Part shown: piece after piece, positions 35,025-43,447 of the stretch
Layout of the letters: each line of letters starts with the position of its first letter
Numbering within the stretch: the first letter of the stretch is position 1
NCBI GenBank assembly: GCA_963722715.1
Contig: CAVROA010000011.1
Location: forward strand, 1-64,000
Direction of reading: 5' to 3'
Length of the DNA: 64,000 nucleotides
DNA from: DASQGA01 sp963722715
Lineage (GTDB): Bacteria > Actinomycetota > Thermoleophilia > Gaiellales > Gaiellaceae
Notes under the pieces: model-generated
Databases searched by the model: none
Seen by the model: only the letters and a program-made list of their open reading frames with translations
What the model was told of the DNA's origin: nothing
Position numbers and translations under genes: made by a program

Positions 35025-37832
35025 ATGAAAGAACCTGCTGCCGTGACATCCAATGGCGACCCTGCCCGGCCGCTCCGTTTTCCCAATGGGGGCGGTCAAT
35101 CCGCGGGTGAACAGCATCCACCTTCGCTGACTCTCGCCACGCCCCCGGACGAGCAGGAGGACGCGCTCGCCACATCCTATCGCCGGCTATCCGACGTCTT
35201 TCACCACCTCCTGTCGGAGCAGAGCCTCGATGCCCTGCTCGACCGCATCTTCGACGCGGTGAGCGACCTCGTCCCGTGCGACACGCTCACGATTTACCAG
35301 GCGGACGAGGCACGGCGCCTGCTCGTACCCCTGACCGCCCGGGACCGCTGGGCGGCGGAGATCATGGACTCCAATCTCCCGTACGGCCAGGGCATCACCG
35401 GCTGGGCGGTCGAGAACGGTGAGCCGGCCCTCGTCAACCACGCTCATCTCGATCCGAGGCTCGACGTCGTCCCCGGAACGCCCCCGGACGAGCAGGAGTC
35501 CCTGATCGTCGTGCCCCTCGTCAGCCGGGGCGTGATCATGGGCGCCCTGAACGTCTACCGCCTCGGCGAGCACGCGTCGTTCAGCGAGCGTGAGTTCGAG
35601 CTCGTGCAGCGCTGCGGCGACGCTGCGGCCCTTGCTCTCGACAATGCGCAGATCCGCGAGAAGCTCGAGCGGCAGGCCCAGACGGACTCTCTGACGGGGC
35701 TGTACAACCACCGGTTCTTTCACGACCGACTTCGCGCGGAGCTGAACCGCTCTAGCCGCGCGTACGAGTCGCTCGCCGTGGTCATGCTCGACATCGACGA
35801 CTTCAAGAAGGTGAACGACGTCTTCGGCCATGGCACCGGCGACCAGATCCTCGTCGCCCTCGCGGACGTGCTCCGCTCGAGCATCCGGACCTCGGACATC
35901 GTCTGCAGAATCGGAGGCGAGGAATTCGCAGTCATCATGCCGGTCTGTACGGCAACCGACGCGCGCGGGTTCGCGGAGCGGGTGACCCAGCGCCTCGCCG
36001 CCACGGAGTTCGAGGGGGCCGGCACGATCACCGTCTCGGTCGGCGTGTCGCAGGGGCCCGAGGACGCCATGAACCCGCGCGAACTGGTCGCTTACGCGGA
36101 GACCGCGATGATGACCGCGAAGACGCGAGGGAAGAACGCGGTCGTCCTCTTCGACGAGCTAACCGACGGACGGCCGGTGACGCACGAGCCGGGCCGGCAG
36201 GACGTTCGCTCGATCGCGCACCTGAAGATGCTCCAGAGCCTTGCCGGAAAGCTCAACCGCCTGAACGACGTGACCCGCATCGGCGAGGTCATCGTCAGCG
36301 AGCTTCGAGGGCTGATCGACTACCACAACTGCCGCGTCTACGTCCACGAGGGCGACGACCTGATTCCGATCGCCTTTCGCGGCGATCTGGGCGAGTACAG
36401 CGACGAGAACGTCGAAGAGCTGAAATGCCGGGTGGGTGAGGGAATCACCGGCTGGGTCGCCGAGACGGGTGAGTCCCTTTTGCTCGCGAATGCGATCGAC
36501 TGCGAGTTCGCGGTCACGATTCCGGGCACGGACGACATCGACGAGTCGATGGTGGCGGTTCCCCTGCGGTACGGCTCACGGATCAACGGTGTGATCGTCC
36601 TCTCGAAGCTCGGGATCGGACAGTTCGACCAGGACGACGTGCGCCTCCTCGAGGTGCTTGGCGGCCACGCCTCGGTCGCGATCGAGAACGCGAGGCTCTA
36701 CGAGGCGCAACGGCGAGAGGCCGACAGCGCCAAGCAGAGCGCAGAAATCGCAAACGCCCTGCTCGACCTCGGTCGCGAGCTCGCGGCAGCGGAGGATCTC
36801 GATGCGGTGCTCGATCGTCTCGTGGGCCTCTCGACGAAGATTCTCGGCTCTTCCCTCACCTCGGTCTGGCTCCAGGAGCCGGGGACCGGCGACCTCGTCG
36901 TCCGGGCGATGTGGGGATACAGCGAGACCGACCGCGAGCGCCTCGCCGGCCTCAGGTTCCCGCCCCAGGCGGCAGAGCGCTTCCTGCAGCTGGATGAGCC
37001 GTTCGTCCTGACACCCGAGCAGATGAGCCACCTTCCCGGGGTCGGAGAAACGAGCGCGGCCTCGGACGAACACCGCCTGTTCGCGGTTGCGCCTATTCAG
37101 GTCGATCTGATGCGCAAGGGGTTCCTCGTATCGGTCCTGACAGAGGCCGCCAAGCCGCGCATCACCGAGCGCAAGATGCAGCTTCTGGCCGGCGTGGCGC
37201 ACCAGGCCAAGCTCGCAATCACAAATGCGATGAGCTTCGAGAGCCTGGAGCAGACGTTCCTCTCCACCGTCGAAGCGCTCGCGAACGCGCTCGAGGCAAA
37301 CGACGAGTACACGTCCTCGCACGCACGCGCGATCACCGACATGGCGCTCGAGGTCGGAAGCCAGCTCGGCCTTGATCCGAAGTCGCTGAAGCGCCTGGAG
37401 CTCGGAGCGCTCTTCCACGACATCGGGAAGATCGGCATTCCGTCCGAAGTGCTCTTGAAACCCGGCTCGCTGACGCCCGACGAGCGGAAGGTCATCGAGC
37501 AGCATCCCGAGCTTGGCGAGCGCATCCTTGCGCCGATCGTGCGGCTGTCCGACGTACGCCCGATCGTGCGCCACTGTCACGAGCGCTTCGACGGAGCCGG
37601 CTATCCCGACCGCTTGGCGGCGGAGGACATTCCGCTCGAGTCCCGCATCATCCTCGTCTGCGACGCGTTCCACGCGATGACCACGGACCGGCCCTATCGC
37701 GGACGCCTTCCCCTGGAGGAAGCCTGCAAGCGACTCCGTGATGGAGCCGGAACGCAGTTCGACCCGGACGTCGTCGGGGTCTTCCTCGATGTGTTGAACG
37801 GCGACCCCGAGCTGGCTTCCCAGCCGCTGTAG
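35025..37832 (+). CDS. GAF-GGDEF-GAF-GAF-HD-GYP dual c-di-GMP enzyme
   Basis: This protein of about 935 residues combines synthesis and hydrolysis modules. Order: GAF (about 50-220), GGDEF with active IGGEEF and I-site RTSD five residues before it, a second GAF (about 400-560), a third GAF-like domain (about 570-750), and an HD-GYP phosphodiesterase (HDIGKIGIP, then HERFDGAGYP). Both catalytic halves keep their signatures, so it could make and degrade c-di-GMP under separate GAF inputs. ATG 35025 is preferred; a TTG 27 bases upstream overlaps the divergent PolX-like gene. No membrane helix is visible. Confidence 0.88.
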   Translation: MKEPAAVTSNGDPARPLRFPNGGGQSAGEQHPPSLTLATPPDEQEDALATSYRRLSDVFHHLLSEQSLDALLDRIFDAVSDLVPCDTLTIYQADEARRLLVPLTARDRWAAEIMDSNLPYGQGITGWAVENGEPALVNHAHLDPRLDVVPGTPPDEQESLIVVPLVSRGVIMGALNVYRLGEHASFSEREFELVQRCGDAAALALDNAQIREKLERQAQTDSLTGLYNHRFFHDRLRAELNRSSRAYESLAVVMLDIDDFKKVNDVFGHGTGDQILVALADVLRSSIRTSDIVCRIGGEEFAVIMPVCTATDARGFAERVTQRLAATEFEGAGTITVSVGVSQGPEDAMNPRELVAYAETAMMTAKTRGKNAVVLFDELTDGRPVTHEPGRQDVRSIAHLKMLQSLAGKLNRLNDVTRIGEVIVSELRGLIDYHNCRVYVHEGDDLIPIAFRGDLGEYSDENVEELKCRVGEGITGWVAETGESLLLANAIDCEFAVTIPGTDDIDESMVAVPLRYGSRINGVIVLSKLGIGQFDQDDVRLLEVLGGHASVAIENARLYEAQRREADSAKQSAEIANALLDLGRELAAAEDLDAVLDRLVGLSTKILGSSLTSVWLQEPGTGDLVVRAMWGYSETDRERLAGLRFPPQAAERFLQLDEPFVLTPEQMSHLPGVGETSAASDEHRLFAVAPIQVDLMRKGFLVSVLTEAAKPRITERKMQLLAGVAHQAKLAITNAMSFESLEQTFLSTVEALANALEANDEYTSSHARAITDMALEVGSQLGLDPKSLKRLELGALFHDIGKIGIPSEVLLKPGSLTPDERKVIEQHPELGERILAPIVRLSDVRPIVRHCHERFDGAGYPDRLAAEDIPLESRIILVCDAFHAMTTDRPYRGRLPLEEACKRLRDGAGTQFDPDVVGVFLDVLNGDPELASQPL

Positions 37833-37892
37833 GGCCATCGGGCGCTTGTGGCCCGGAACTGGGCCGACCGCTGCCCTCTTTACTCTTGACGC

Positions 37893-38768
37893 ATGGACAC
37901 CGCCTTTCGCTTGGCGGTCGCCGCCGTGCTCCTGGGCGCCGCCGTCGCGAAGATTCGCGCTCGCCGCGACTTCGTGCGCGGCCTGGAGGCGTACGCCGTC
38001 CCGGGGCGCGCTCGCCCGGCACTCTGGGCCCTCCTCGTCACGGTTGAAGGGACACTCGGGGCGCTCCTCGCCCTCGGCGCCTTCAGCCGGCCGGCCACGT
38101 ACGGGGCGATTGCGCTCGGCCTTGTCTTCGTCGCGGCGCTGGCGCGGGCTCGCCTTTCGGGAGCGCGACGGCTTCCCTGCGGATGTTTCGGCGGTCGCCG
38201 CGAGCGCTCGACCTGGTTCCTGCTGACTCGCGCCGGGCTCTTCACAGCGCTCGCCGCGCTGGCGGCCGCGGCCCAGGAAGGAAAGATTCCAACGCCGTCT
38301 ACGGAAACCGTCGTGGTCGCCTCCCTCGCCCTCGTCGCGCTCGCGGTCGCAGGGCTCGGCATTCTCGTGCTGGCGCTCTATCGCCAGGTCGGTGTCCTGA
38401 GTGCTCGGCTGGCGCCGCAAGGGCCGCTCGAGCTGGCGGAAGAGGGCCCGGCGATCGGCCGCCCGGCGCCGGAGCTCGACGATCTTGCGCGAACGGGACC
38501 TGCGCTCGTGGCCTTCTTCTCGCCAACCTGTCCGCTCTGCCGGGACCTGGCGCCCGCGGTCGGCGCGTTTCGGAGGGACGGTATTCAGGTTCGGGTGGTC
38601 GACGAGGCGGCCGATCAAGAGGCATTCGAGCGGTGGAACGTTCCCGGAAGCCCGTTCGCTGTCCACGTCCTCGACGGCGCCGTGATGGCGAAGGGCCTCG
38701 TGAACACGCTCGAGCAGCTCGACGGGCTCGTCTCGCTCGGATACGCGAGGAGCCGCGCTGCGGCCTGA
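37893..38768 (+). CDS. MauE-like membrane protein fused to a MauD/TlpA-like thioredoxin domain
   Basis: This 291-residue protein has four membrane helices of the MauE/DoxX type (residues about 5-125) with a cysteine pair CGC at 96-98 (RLPCGCFGG). A fifth helix (about 138-165) follows, then a thioredoxin-fold domain with active site CPLC (Cys213, Cys216; FFSPTCPLCRDLAP) and cis-Pro region NVPGSPFAV. In methylamine-dehydrogenase operons MauE and MauD are separate proteins needed to form the disulfides of the small subunit; here they are one chain. It is the first gene of a three-gene cassette. Confidence 0.82.
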   Translation: MDTAFRLAVAAVLLGAAVAKIRARRDFVRGLEAYAVPGRARPALWALLVTVEGTLGALLALGAFSRPATYGAIALGLVFVAALARARLSGARRLPCGCFGGRRERSTWFLLTRAGLFTALAALAAAAQEGKIPTPSTETVVVASLALVALAVAGLGILVLALYRQVGVLSARLAPQGPLELAEEGPAIGRPAPELDDLARTGPALVAFFSPTCPLCRDLAPAVGAFRRDGIQVRVVDEAADQEAFERWNVPGSPFAVHVLDGAVMAKGLVNTLEQLDGLVSLGYARSRAAA

Positions 38769-38820
38769 CACCCCTCTCGACCGCGCGGCCGAGGCTCTGG
38801 CGAGCGGGCTCGCAGCGGGT

Positions 38821-39354
38821 ATGACGCGCCGGTCGTTTCTCGGGCGGCTCGGGGCGACCGTGCTAGGAGTCGTGGGAGGAAGCGCTGTCGCGGCCGCCGT
38901 TGCCCCGGAGGACGCGGAGGCTTTCCACTTCTGCGGCCACATCTTCACGACCGAGTCCTGCCCATCGCCGTTTCGCCTCCCGCGCATCGACCGGGCGGGC
39001 TATCCGCTTCGCCCGCGCGACGGGAGGCCGATCGACAATCTGGGGCGCCGCGTGAACGCCAGCGGCTACCCGATCAACGAGTCAGGAGCACGGCTGGTCG
39101 GCCCGGACGGGAGGTTGCTCCCGAAGGGGCCGCGCACCCGGATCTGCCAGGACTGGGTTCCGGAGCGCTTCCACATCGACGCCCGGATCCAGGGCTCCTG
39201 GTACCGGTGCTGCAACGACCAGATCCGAAAGCTGGTCGACTGCTGCTCCCGCTCGAGACGGAGGATCAACGGGGACGCTGCGCTTCGCGGGTACTGCTAT
39301 GCGCCCCGAAACGTGTTCTGCGTCATGTACTACGACACGGGAATCCCGTGCTGA
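38821..39354 (+). CDS. Tat-exported cysteine-rich protein (MauA-like position)
   Basis: This 177-residue protein begins with a twin-arginine signal (MTRRSFLGRLGAT, hydrophobic core, cleavage expected near AEAF at residue 32-35). The mature chain has ten cysteines (38, 47, 109, 130, 131, 141, 142, 159, 167, 177), the last being the C-terminal residue, and exactly two tryptophans (112, 127). Methylamine dehydrogenase small subunits (MauA) are also Tat-exported, disulfide-crowded and built on two tryptophans, but spacing here differs and I see no clear alignment. Flanked by MauE/MauD-like and MauF-like genes; likely the substrate of that machinery. Confidence 0.75.
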   Translation: MTRRSFLGRLGATVLGVVGGSAVAAAVAPEDAEAFHFCGHIFTTESCPSPFRLPRIDRAGYPLRPRDGRPIDNLGRRVNASGYPINESGARLVGPDGRLLPKGPRTRICQDWVPERFHIDARIQGSWYRCCNDQIRKLVDCCSRSRRRINGDAALRGYCYAPRNVFCVMYYDTGIPC

Positions 39355-40730
39355 TCGAGGCGGCGGTGGTGACCGCTGCTCTCGTCGCCGGGATCTCGGG
39401 CGCCTGGTCGCCCTGAGGACTGTCCATGGTCGAGACGATCACTCCCGACGTGTGCGGGAGCAGGAGGCGACAAGCGGGGGCATTGCTCTTCTTCGGGCTG
39501 GGCGCGCTCGCCGCCTCTGCGTGCCTGGGCGCTCTTCTCGGGGTTGCCGGATCGCTCGTCGGCGCCTGGGCGCTTCCGGTCGCCGCGGTTCTCGCCCTGG
39601 TCGGTGCGGCGCGGGAGGGAGGCTTCGCGCGCGTGCCGCTTCCACAGTCGCGGCGCCAGGTGCCCGAGCCCTGGCGGTTCAGATTGCCGCTTCCGGCCTG
39701 GGCGGCGGGCTACGGTGCAGGGCTCGGGCTCGGCTTCCTGACCTACCAGCCTGTGGCGACGTTCTGGGTCGCGTGCGCGGCGGCAGTGGCACTCGGTCGG
39801 CCACTGTCAGGCGCCGTCTGCTTCGCGGCCTACGGCGCCGGTCGCTCGCTCCTGCTTTTGCTGCCGCTCCGGCGGGGCTCGGACGCGACGGCGATCGTCG
39901 AGGCGCTCGCCGGCCGTCGGCGCAGCGTCCTCCGCGTGAACGCCGTTGCGTTGCTCGTCTGCGCCGCGCTGCTGGCCGCTCCGACAGCGGGTGCCGAGCT
40001 CATGCCGCTCGGGCCCGGAAGCCACCTCGACCCAGCTAGGATCGGGCCCGCATTCGCGTACACGCAGCGCGAGCAGGGGGTCTCGAATGTGGTCGTTCGT
40101 CCGACCGCAGGGAGCGCCCTACTGTACCCCGAGGCCGAGTCTCCGAGCCTCGACGGTGAGCTACTCGCATACCAAGACGGGGCCGGCATCCGGGTCGTGG
40201 TCTGGGCGACGGGTGAAGAGGTCGTGCGCGTCGAGGGCGTCGTCTCGAAGCCCGCCCTGGACTGGCCGTGGCTTGCCTACCGCCGCGATCTTCCCGAACG
40301 CGTCCTGCTCGAGCTCAGGAATCTCAAGACAGGCGAGGTTCGACGGCTTGGCAGCGGTGCAGTCGGAGTCGACCTCGGCCGCCCTTCTATCGCTGCGGGG
40401 CGGGTCGCCTGGCATGCCGCGGGCTCGCGCGGCTCCCGCATCCTGCTCTACGCGATCGGGAGCGGGAGGAAGCAGGTGGTGATGGCGACGAAAATCGCCC
40501 TGCTCTCGAATCCGGCGCTCAGCTCGACCCGAATCCTCTGGATCAAGCAGCGGCAGGGGATCTCATCAGCTCTCGTCCGCAAGTTTCGGCGGACACACGT
40601 CCGCGTGCTCGCGACAGTCCGCAGCCAACGCACGTTCTACTGGACGACGGAGATCTACGGGCTGACTGCGTACGTGACGCGGTGGACCGTGGCCACCGGC
40701 GCCGCGCGGATCCTTCGCATCGAGCTCTAG
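39348..40730 (+). CDS. candidate selenoprotein: CcdA/MauF-like membrane protein with Sec23, fused to beta-propeller
   Basis: From GTG 39348, overlapping the previous stop, the frame reads MLIEAAVVTAALVAGISGAW, then SP, TGA (39414-39416), GLSMVETITP and stays open to 40730. Selenocysteine at the TGA gives 460 residues with an SP-U-G motif in the first helix, where CcdA-type thiol-disulfide carriers have a redox Cys. About six helices (to residue 235) precede a TolB-like beta-propeller (about 260-460; YTQREQGVSNVVV, LLAYQDGAGIRVVVW). Hairpins after the TGA could serve as SECIS. A conventional caller would start at ATG 39426 and lose the first helix. Alternative: nonsense mutation or sequencing error. 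Confidence 0.62.
39427..39460 (+). promoter_or_regulatory. candidate bacterial SECIS hairpins
   Basis: Two small stems lie within the coding region after the TGA. TGGTCG (39427-39432) pairs with CGATCA (39436-39441) around AGA, with one G-U pair. CTCCCG (39442-39447) pairs perfectly with CGGGAG (39455-39460) around ACGTGTG. Loops begin 16 and 31 bases after the TGA, within the range I recall for bacterial SECIS elements, which are poorly conserved in sequence. Confidence 0.4.
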
Positions 40731-40821
40731 GCTGCCGCGGGACCGCGCGGAGCCTCGGACTGCGGGATGTCGGATGATCGAGTAGGTTCCAGAGCCTGCT
40801 GACCGACCCGGGGGAAGGGCT

Positions 40822-41386
40822 ATGGACACAGAGACAAGCGACACCGCAACAGAGGAAGAGCGACTTCAGCCTGCCGAAGTCGGTCGTAGAGTCTCGGCGA
40901 TTCTCGCGGCCGCGGAGCGCGCCGCCGAGGAGCTGAGGACCGAGGCGAAGCGGGAGGTCTCCGGGCTGCTCGGCCGTGCGGAGTCTGACGCGGCGTCGCG
41001 GATCAAGGAGCTCACGGCCGAGGCAGAGCGCACCCGCGGCGACGCGGACGAGTACGCCTCGGACGTCAGGCTTGCCGTTGACACCTACGCGTCACAGCAT
41101 CGCCGCGAGGCGGAGGAGGAGGCGCGTCGCACGGTCGGGGAGGCTGAAGAGCAGGCCCGGGCGATGCGCGAAACGGCCGAGGACATGGCCCGTCAAATCG
41201 ACGGCGACGCGCGTCGTGAGGGTCGACCAGCTGCGGCAGGAGGTCAAGCTTCTCGAGGATCGGCGCGAGCGGGCGTTCCAGAGCCTCCGCGACGTTGCTG
41301 CCCAGCTCGAGGACGTCCTGCTCCGCCCCCGGGCCGGTGAGCCGGCTGATCAGGTCGAGTCACTCGCGCTCGACGATCGCGCCTGA
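40822..41386 (+). pseudogene. DivIVA-like coiled-coil protein, frameshifted
   Basis: The gene starts at ATG 40822 after GGGGGAAGGG. Residues 1-133 form an Ala/Glu/Arg-rich coiled coil (RRVSAILAAAERAAEELRTE, EEEARRTVGEAEEQARAMRE). After DGDARR near 41216 the frame turns into low-complexity Gly/Pro/Arg, while the +1 frame continues the coil as VDQLRQEVKLLEDRRERAFQ and SLRDVAAQLEDVLL to a stop at 41386. One surplus base near 41214-41220 explains the break; the intact protein would have about 187 residues. Such DivIVA/Wag31-like coils act in cell-pole or division scaffolding. Confidence 0.75.
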
Positions 41387-41439
41387 GCCTCCACCTGCAG
41401 CACCTCCGATAGCCTCAGCCTCATGCAGGTGAGCCAGCC

Positions 41440-43263
41440 TTGAGCCGTGCGCTCGAGCGGATTTCGACCGGACCGGTCGTCGTCGCGGACGGGGGCACGG
41501 GTGCCCTCCTCTCCACCCGGGTGGCGCGCCTACGTTGTCCCGAAGAGGCGAACCTGAAGGCGCCCGAGACAGTCGTCGGAGTCCACCTGGGCTTCATCCG
41601 CGCCGGCGCAGAGCTGATCGAGACCAACACCTTCGGGGCCAACCGGCGCAAGCTGTCCGCGAACCTGCTGGACGACCGCCTCACAGAGATCATCGAGAAC
41701 GGCGTCAAGCTCGCCCGCGAGGCGCGCGAGGTCGCCGGGACTCCGATCTTGATCGCCGGCTCGATCGGGCCGCTCGGGGACCTCGAAGGGACGAGCGGGG
41801 CAGAAGACTCCTTCGATGTCTTCAGCGAGCAAGCGCGGCTCCTCGAAGGACGCGGCGTCGATCTCTTCATGGTCGAGACGTTCTTCGACCTGGGCGAGCT
41901 CGTGACGGCGATCGAGGCGGTACAGGGAGTGTCCTCGCTCCCGATCGTGGCCCAGCTCACCTTCGACGAAGACGCACAGACGCTGGCAGGCGTGTCCGCA
42001 GCTCAGGCGGTCGAGCGCCTCAAGGGCCTGGGCGTCACCGCGATCGGCGCCAACTGTGGTCTTGGCCCGCAGGCTGCGCTTGCCGCACTCTCCGAGATGT
42101 CGAGTCTCGTCGGGGAGAACGGGCTCATGCTGACCGCCCAGCCGAACGTCGGTCTCCCGAGCCGCTCGGACGGTCGGATCGTCTATCCGAATGCGACGCC
42201 CGATTACTTCGCCGAATTCGCCGCGCAGGCTCGTGCCCTCGGCGCTCGGATCGTGGGCGGCTGCTGCGGCACGATGCCGGCGCAGATTGCAGCGATTCGG
42301 CAGGCCGTGGAGGAGGACAGGCAGCCCCGGGTCTTCTTCGAGGCGCTCGAGCGCGACGTGGTCGTCCCGATCGTGCGCCGGGCGGAGCAGACGGTTCTGT
42401 GCCGCATGCTCGCAGCCGGAGAGTGGGTCGTCTCGGTCGAGCTCGACCCGCCAAAGGGGACGAACATGGAGAACATGCTCCGGGTCTCGGCGCTCCTGAG
42501 GGACTCCGGCGCCGTTCACGTCGTCGACATCAACGACAACCCCATGGCTCGCGCGAGGCTTTCGGCCCTCGTCGCCGCAGCGGCGATCGAGCGCGTCGTC
42601 GGGCTGGAGACGATCCCGCACGTGACCCCGCGCGATGCCTCGATCATGGGTCTCCAGTCGCAGCTCCTGGGCGCGCATGCGGACGGGATCCGGAACGTCC
42701 TGGCCGTCACGGGCGATCCGCCTCATGTCGGCGACTACCCCGGCTCCCGTGGGGTCTACGAGGTCGATGCGATCGGGCTCACCGCAGTGCTCACCCGGCT
42801 GAACGAGGGGGAGGACTATGCGGGCAAGTCGATCGACGCGCCGACGTCCTTCTATATCGGGGTGGCCGTCAACCCGTCCGCCGAGGACCTGCCTCGCGAG
42901 GTCGAGCGCTTCCGGGAGAAGGTCGAGAACGGGGCGCACTTCGCGATGACGCAGGCGCTTTTCGACCTCGAGTACCTCGACCGCTTCCTCGACGCGGTCG
43001 GCGGGGAGCCGCCGATCCCGCTGCTGGTCGGCATCTGGCCGGTTCGGAGCTACTCCCTCGCCTATCGCCTGCACAACGAGGTGCCCGGGATCGTGATCCC
43101 CGAGGCGGTTCAGCGCCGGCTCGCCGACGCTGACTCGGATGCGGCCGCCGTCGGTCTCGAGATCGCCCGCGCTCTCGTGGAGGGAGCACGGACGCGCGCG
43201 TCCGGGATCTACGTGATCCCGCCGTTCAAGGAGCCGGAGGCCGCGCTCGAGCTCCTCCTCTAG
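41440..43263 (+). CDS. bifunctional homocysteine S-methyltransferase / methylenetetrahydrofolate reductase
   Basis: This 607-residue fusion links two one-carbon enzymes. Residues about 1-290 are a homocysteine S-methyltransferase (DGGTGALLSTR, IETNTFGANRRKL) with the zinc cysteines in GANCGLGP and GGCCGTMP. Residues about 320-607 are a MetF-like TIM barrel reducing methylene-THF to methyl-THF with FAD (VSVELDPPKGTN, VTGDPPHVGDYPGS, GAHFAMTQALFD). Such fusions occur in several bacterial groups and channel methyl groups to methionine. TTG 41440 is used as start. Confidence 0.92.
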   Translation: MSRALERISTGPVVVADGGTGALLSTRVARLRCPEEANLKAPETVVGVHLGFIRAGAELIETNTFGANRRKLSANLLDDRLTEIIENGVKLAREAREVAGTPILIAGSIGPLGDLEGTSGAEDSFDVFSEQARLLEGRGVDLFMVETFFDLGELVTAIEAVQGVSSLPIVAQLTFDEDAQTLAGVSAAQAVERLKGLGVTAIGANCGLGPQAALAALSEMSSLVGENGLMLTAQPNVGLPSRSDGRIVYPNATPDYFAEFAAQARALGARIVGGCCGTMPAQIAAIRQAVEEDRQPRVFFEALERDVVVPIVRRAEQTVLCRMLAAGEWVVSVELDPPKGTNMENMLRVSALLRDSGAVHVVDINDNPMARARLSALVAAAAIERVVGLETIPHVTPRDASIMGLQSQLLGAHADGIRNVLAVTGDPPHVGDYPGSRGVYEVDAIGLTAVLTRLNEGEDYAGKSIDAPTSFYIGVAVNPSAEDLPREVERFREKVENGAHFAMTQALFDLEYLDRFLDAVGGEPPIPLLVGIWPVRSYSLAYRLHNEVPGIVIPEAVQRRLADADSDAAAVGLEIARALVEGARTRASGIYVIPPFKEPEAALELLL

Positions 43264-43271
43264 GGGAAATC

Positions 43272-43436
43272 AGATGGTTGATCGACAACTAGCACACCCA
43301 CGGATGGTGGCCCAGACACGGCGCCACGGTGCACCCTCGCCCTTGTCAAGGCTTCTAGCCTTGCCTACGGGCGATGGCACACCCTGGCTTGGTCTGGTCC
43401 ATCTCCGAGGGCATGCCAGGTACCGACCAACCATCT
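43272..43436 (+). ncRNA. structured RNA candidate with 6S-like rod architecture
   Basis: These 165 bases fold into one long rod. AGATGGTTG-A-TCG (43272-43284) closes with CGA-C-CAACCATCT (43424-43436): 12 pairs and one mismatch. A large open region of about 16 bases on each strand follows. Then a long interrupted helix runs through CGGATGG/CCATC-CCG, CCAGAC/GTCTGG, GCCA/TGGC, GTGC/GCAC and TCGCCC/GGGCGA to a terminal hairpin CAAGGC-TTCTA-GCCTTG. Closing stem, central bubble and terminal stem are the plan of 6S RNA. It could instead be a structured pdxS leader; the strand is not certain. Confidence 0.45.
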
Positions 43437-43447
43437 AGAATCGAGGC

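Noticed and set aside
38821..39354. Firm assignment as methylamine dehydrogenase small subunit
   Set aside because: Two tryptophans and ten cysteines are suggestive, but they are only 15 residues apart and no MauA alignment is visible; kept as context-based inference.
39207..39416. A separate 69-codon gene ending at TGA 39416
   Set aside because: Its first two thirds are an out-of-frame shadow of the Cys-rich protein; only the part from GTG 39348 is meaningful, and it continues through the TGA.
43264..43447. T-box, S-box or other known riboswitch upstream of pdxS
   Set aside because: None of the known core motifs is visible; the long-rod fold fits the region better.
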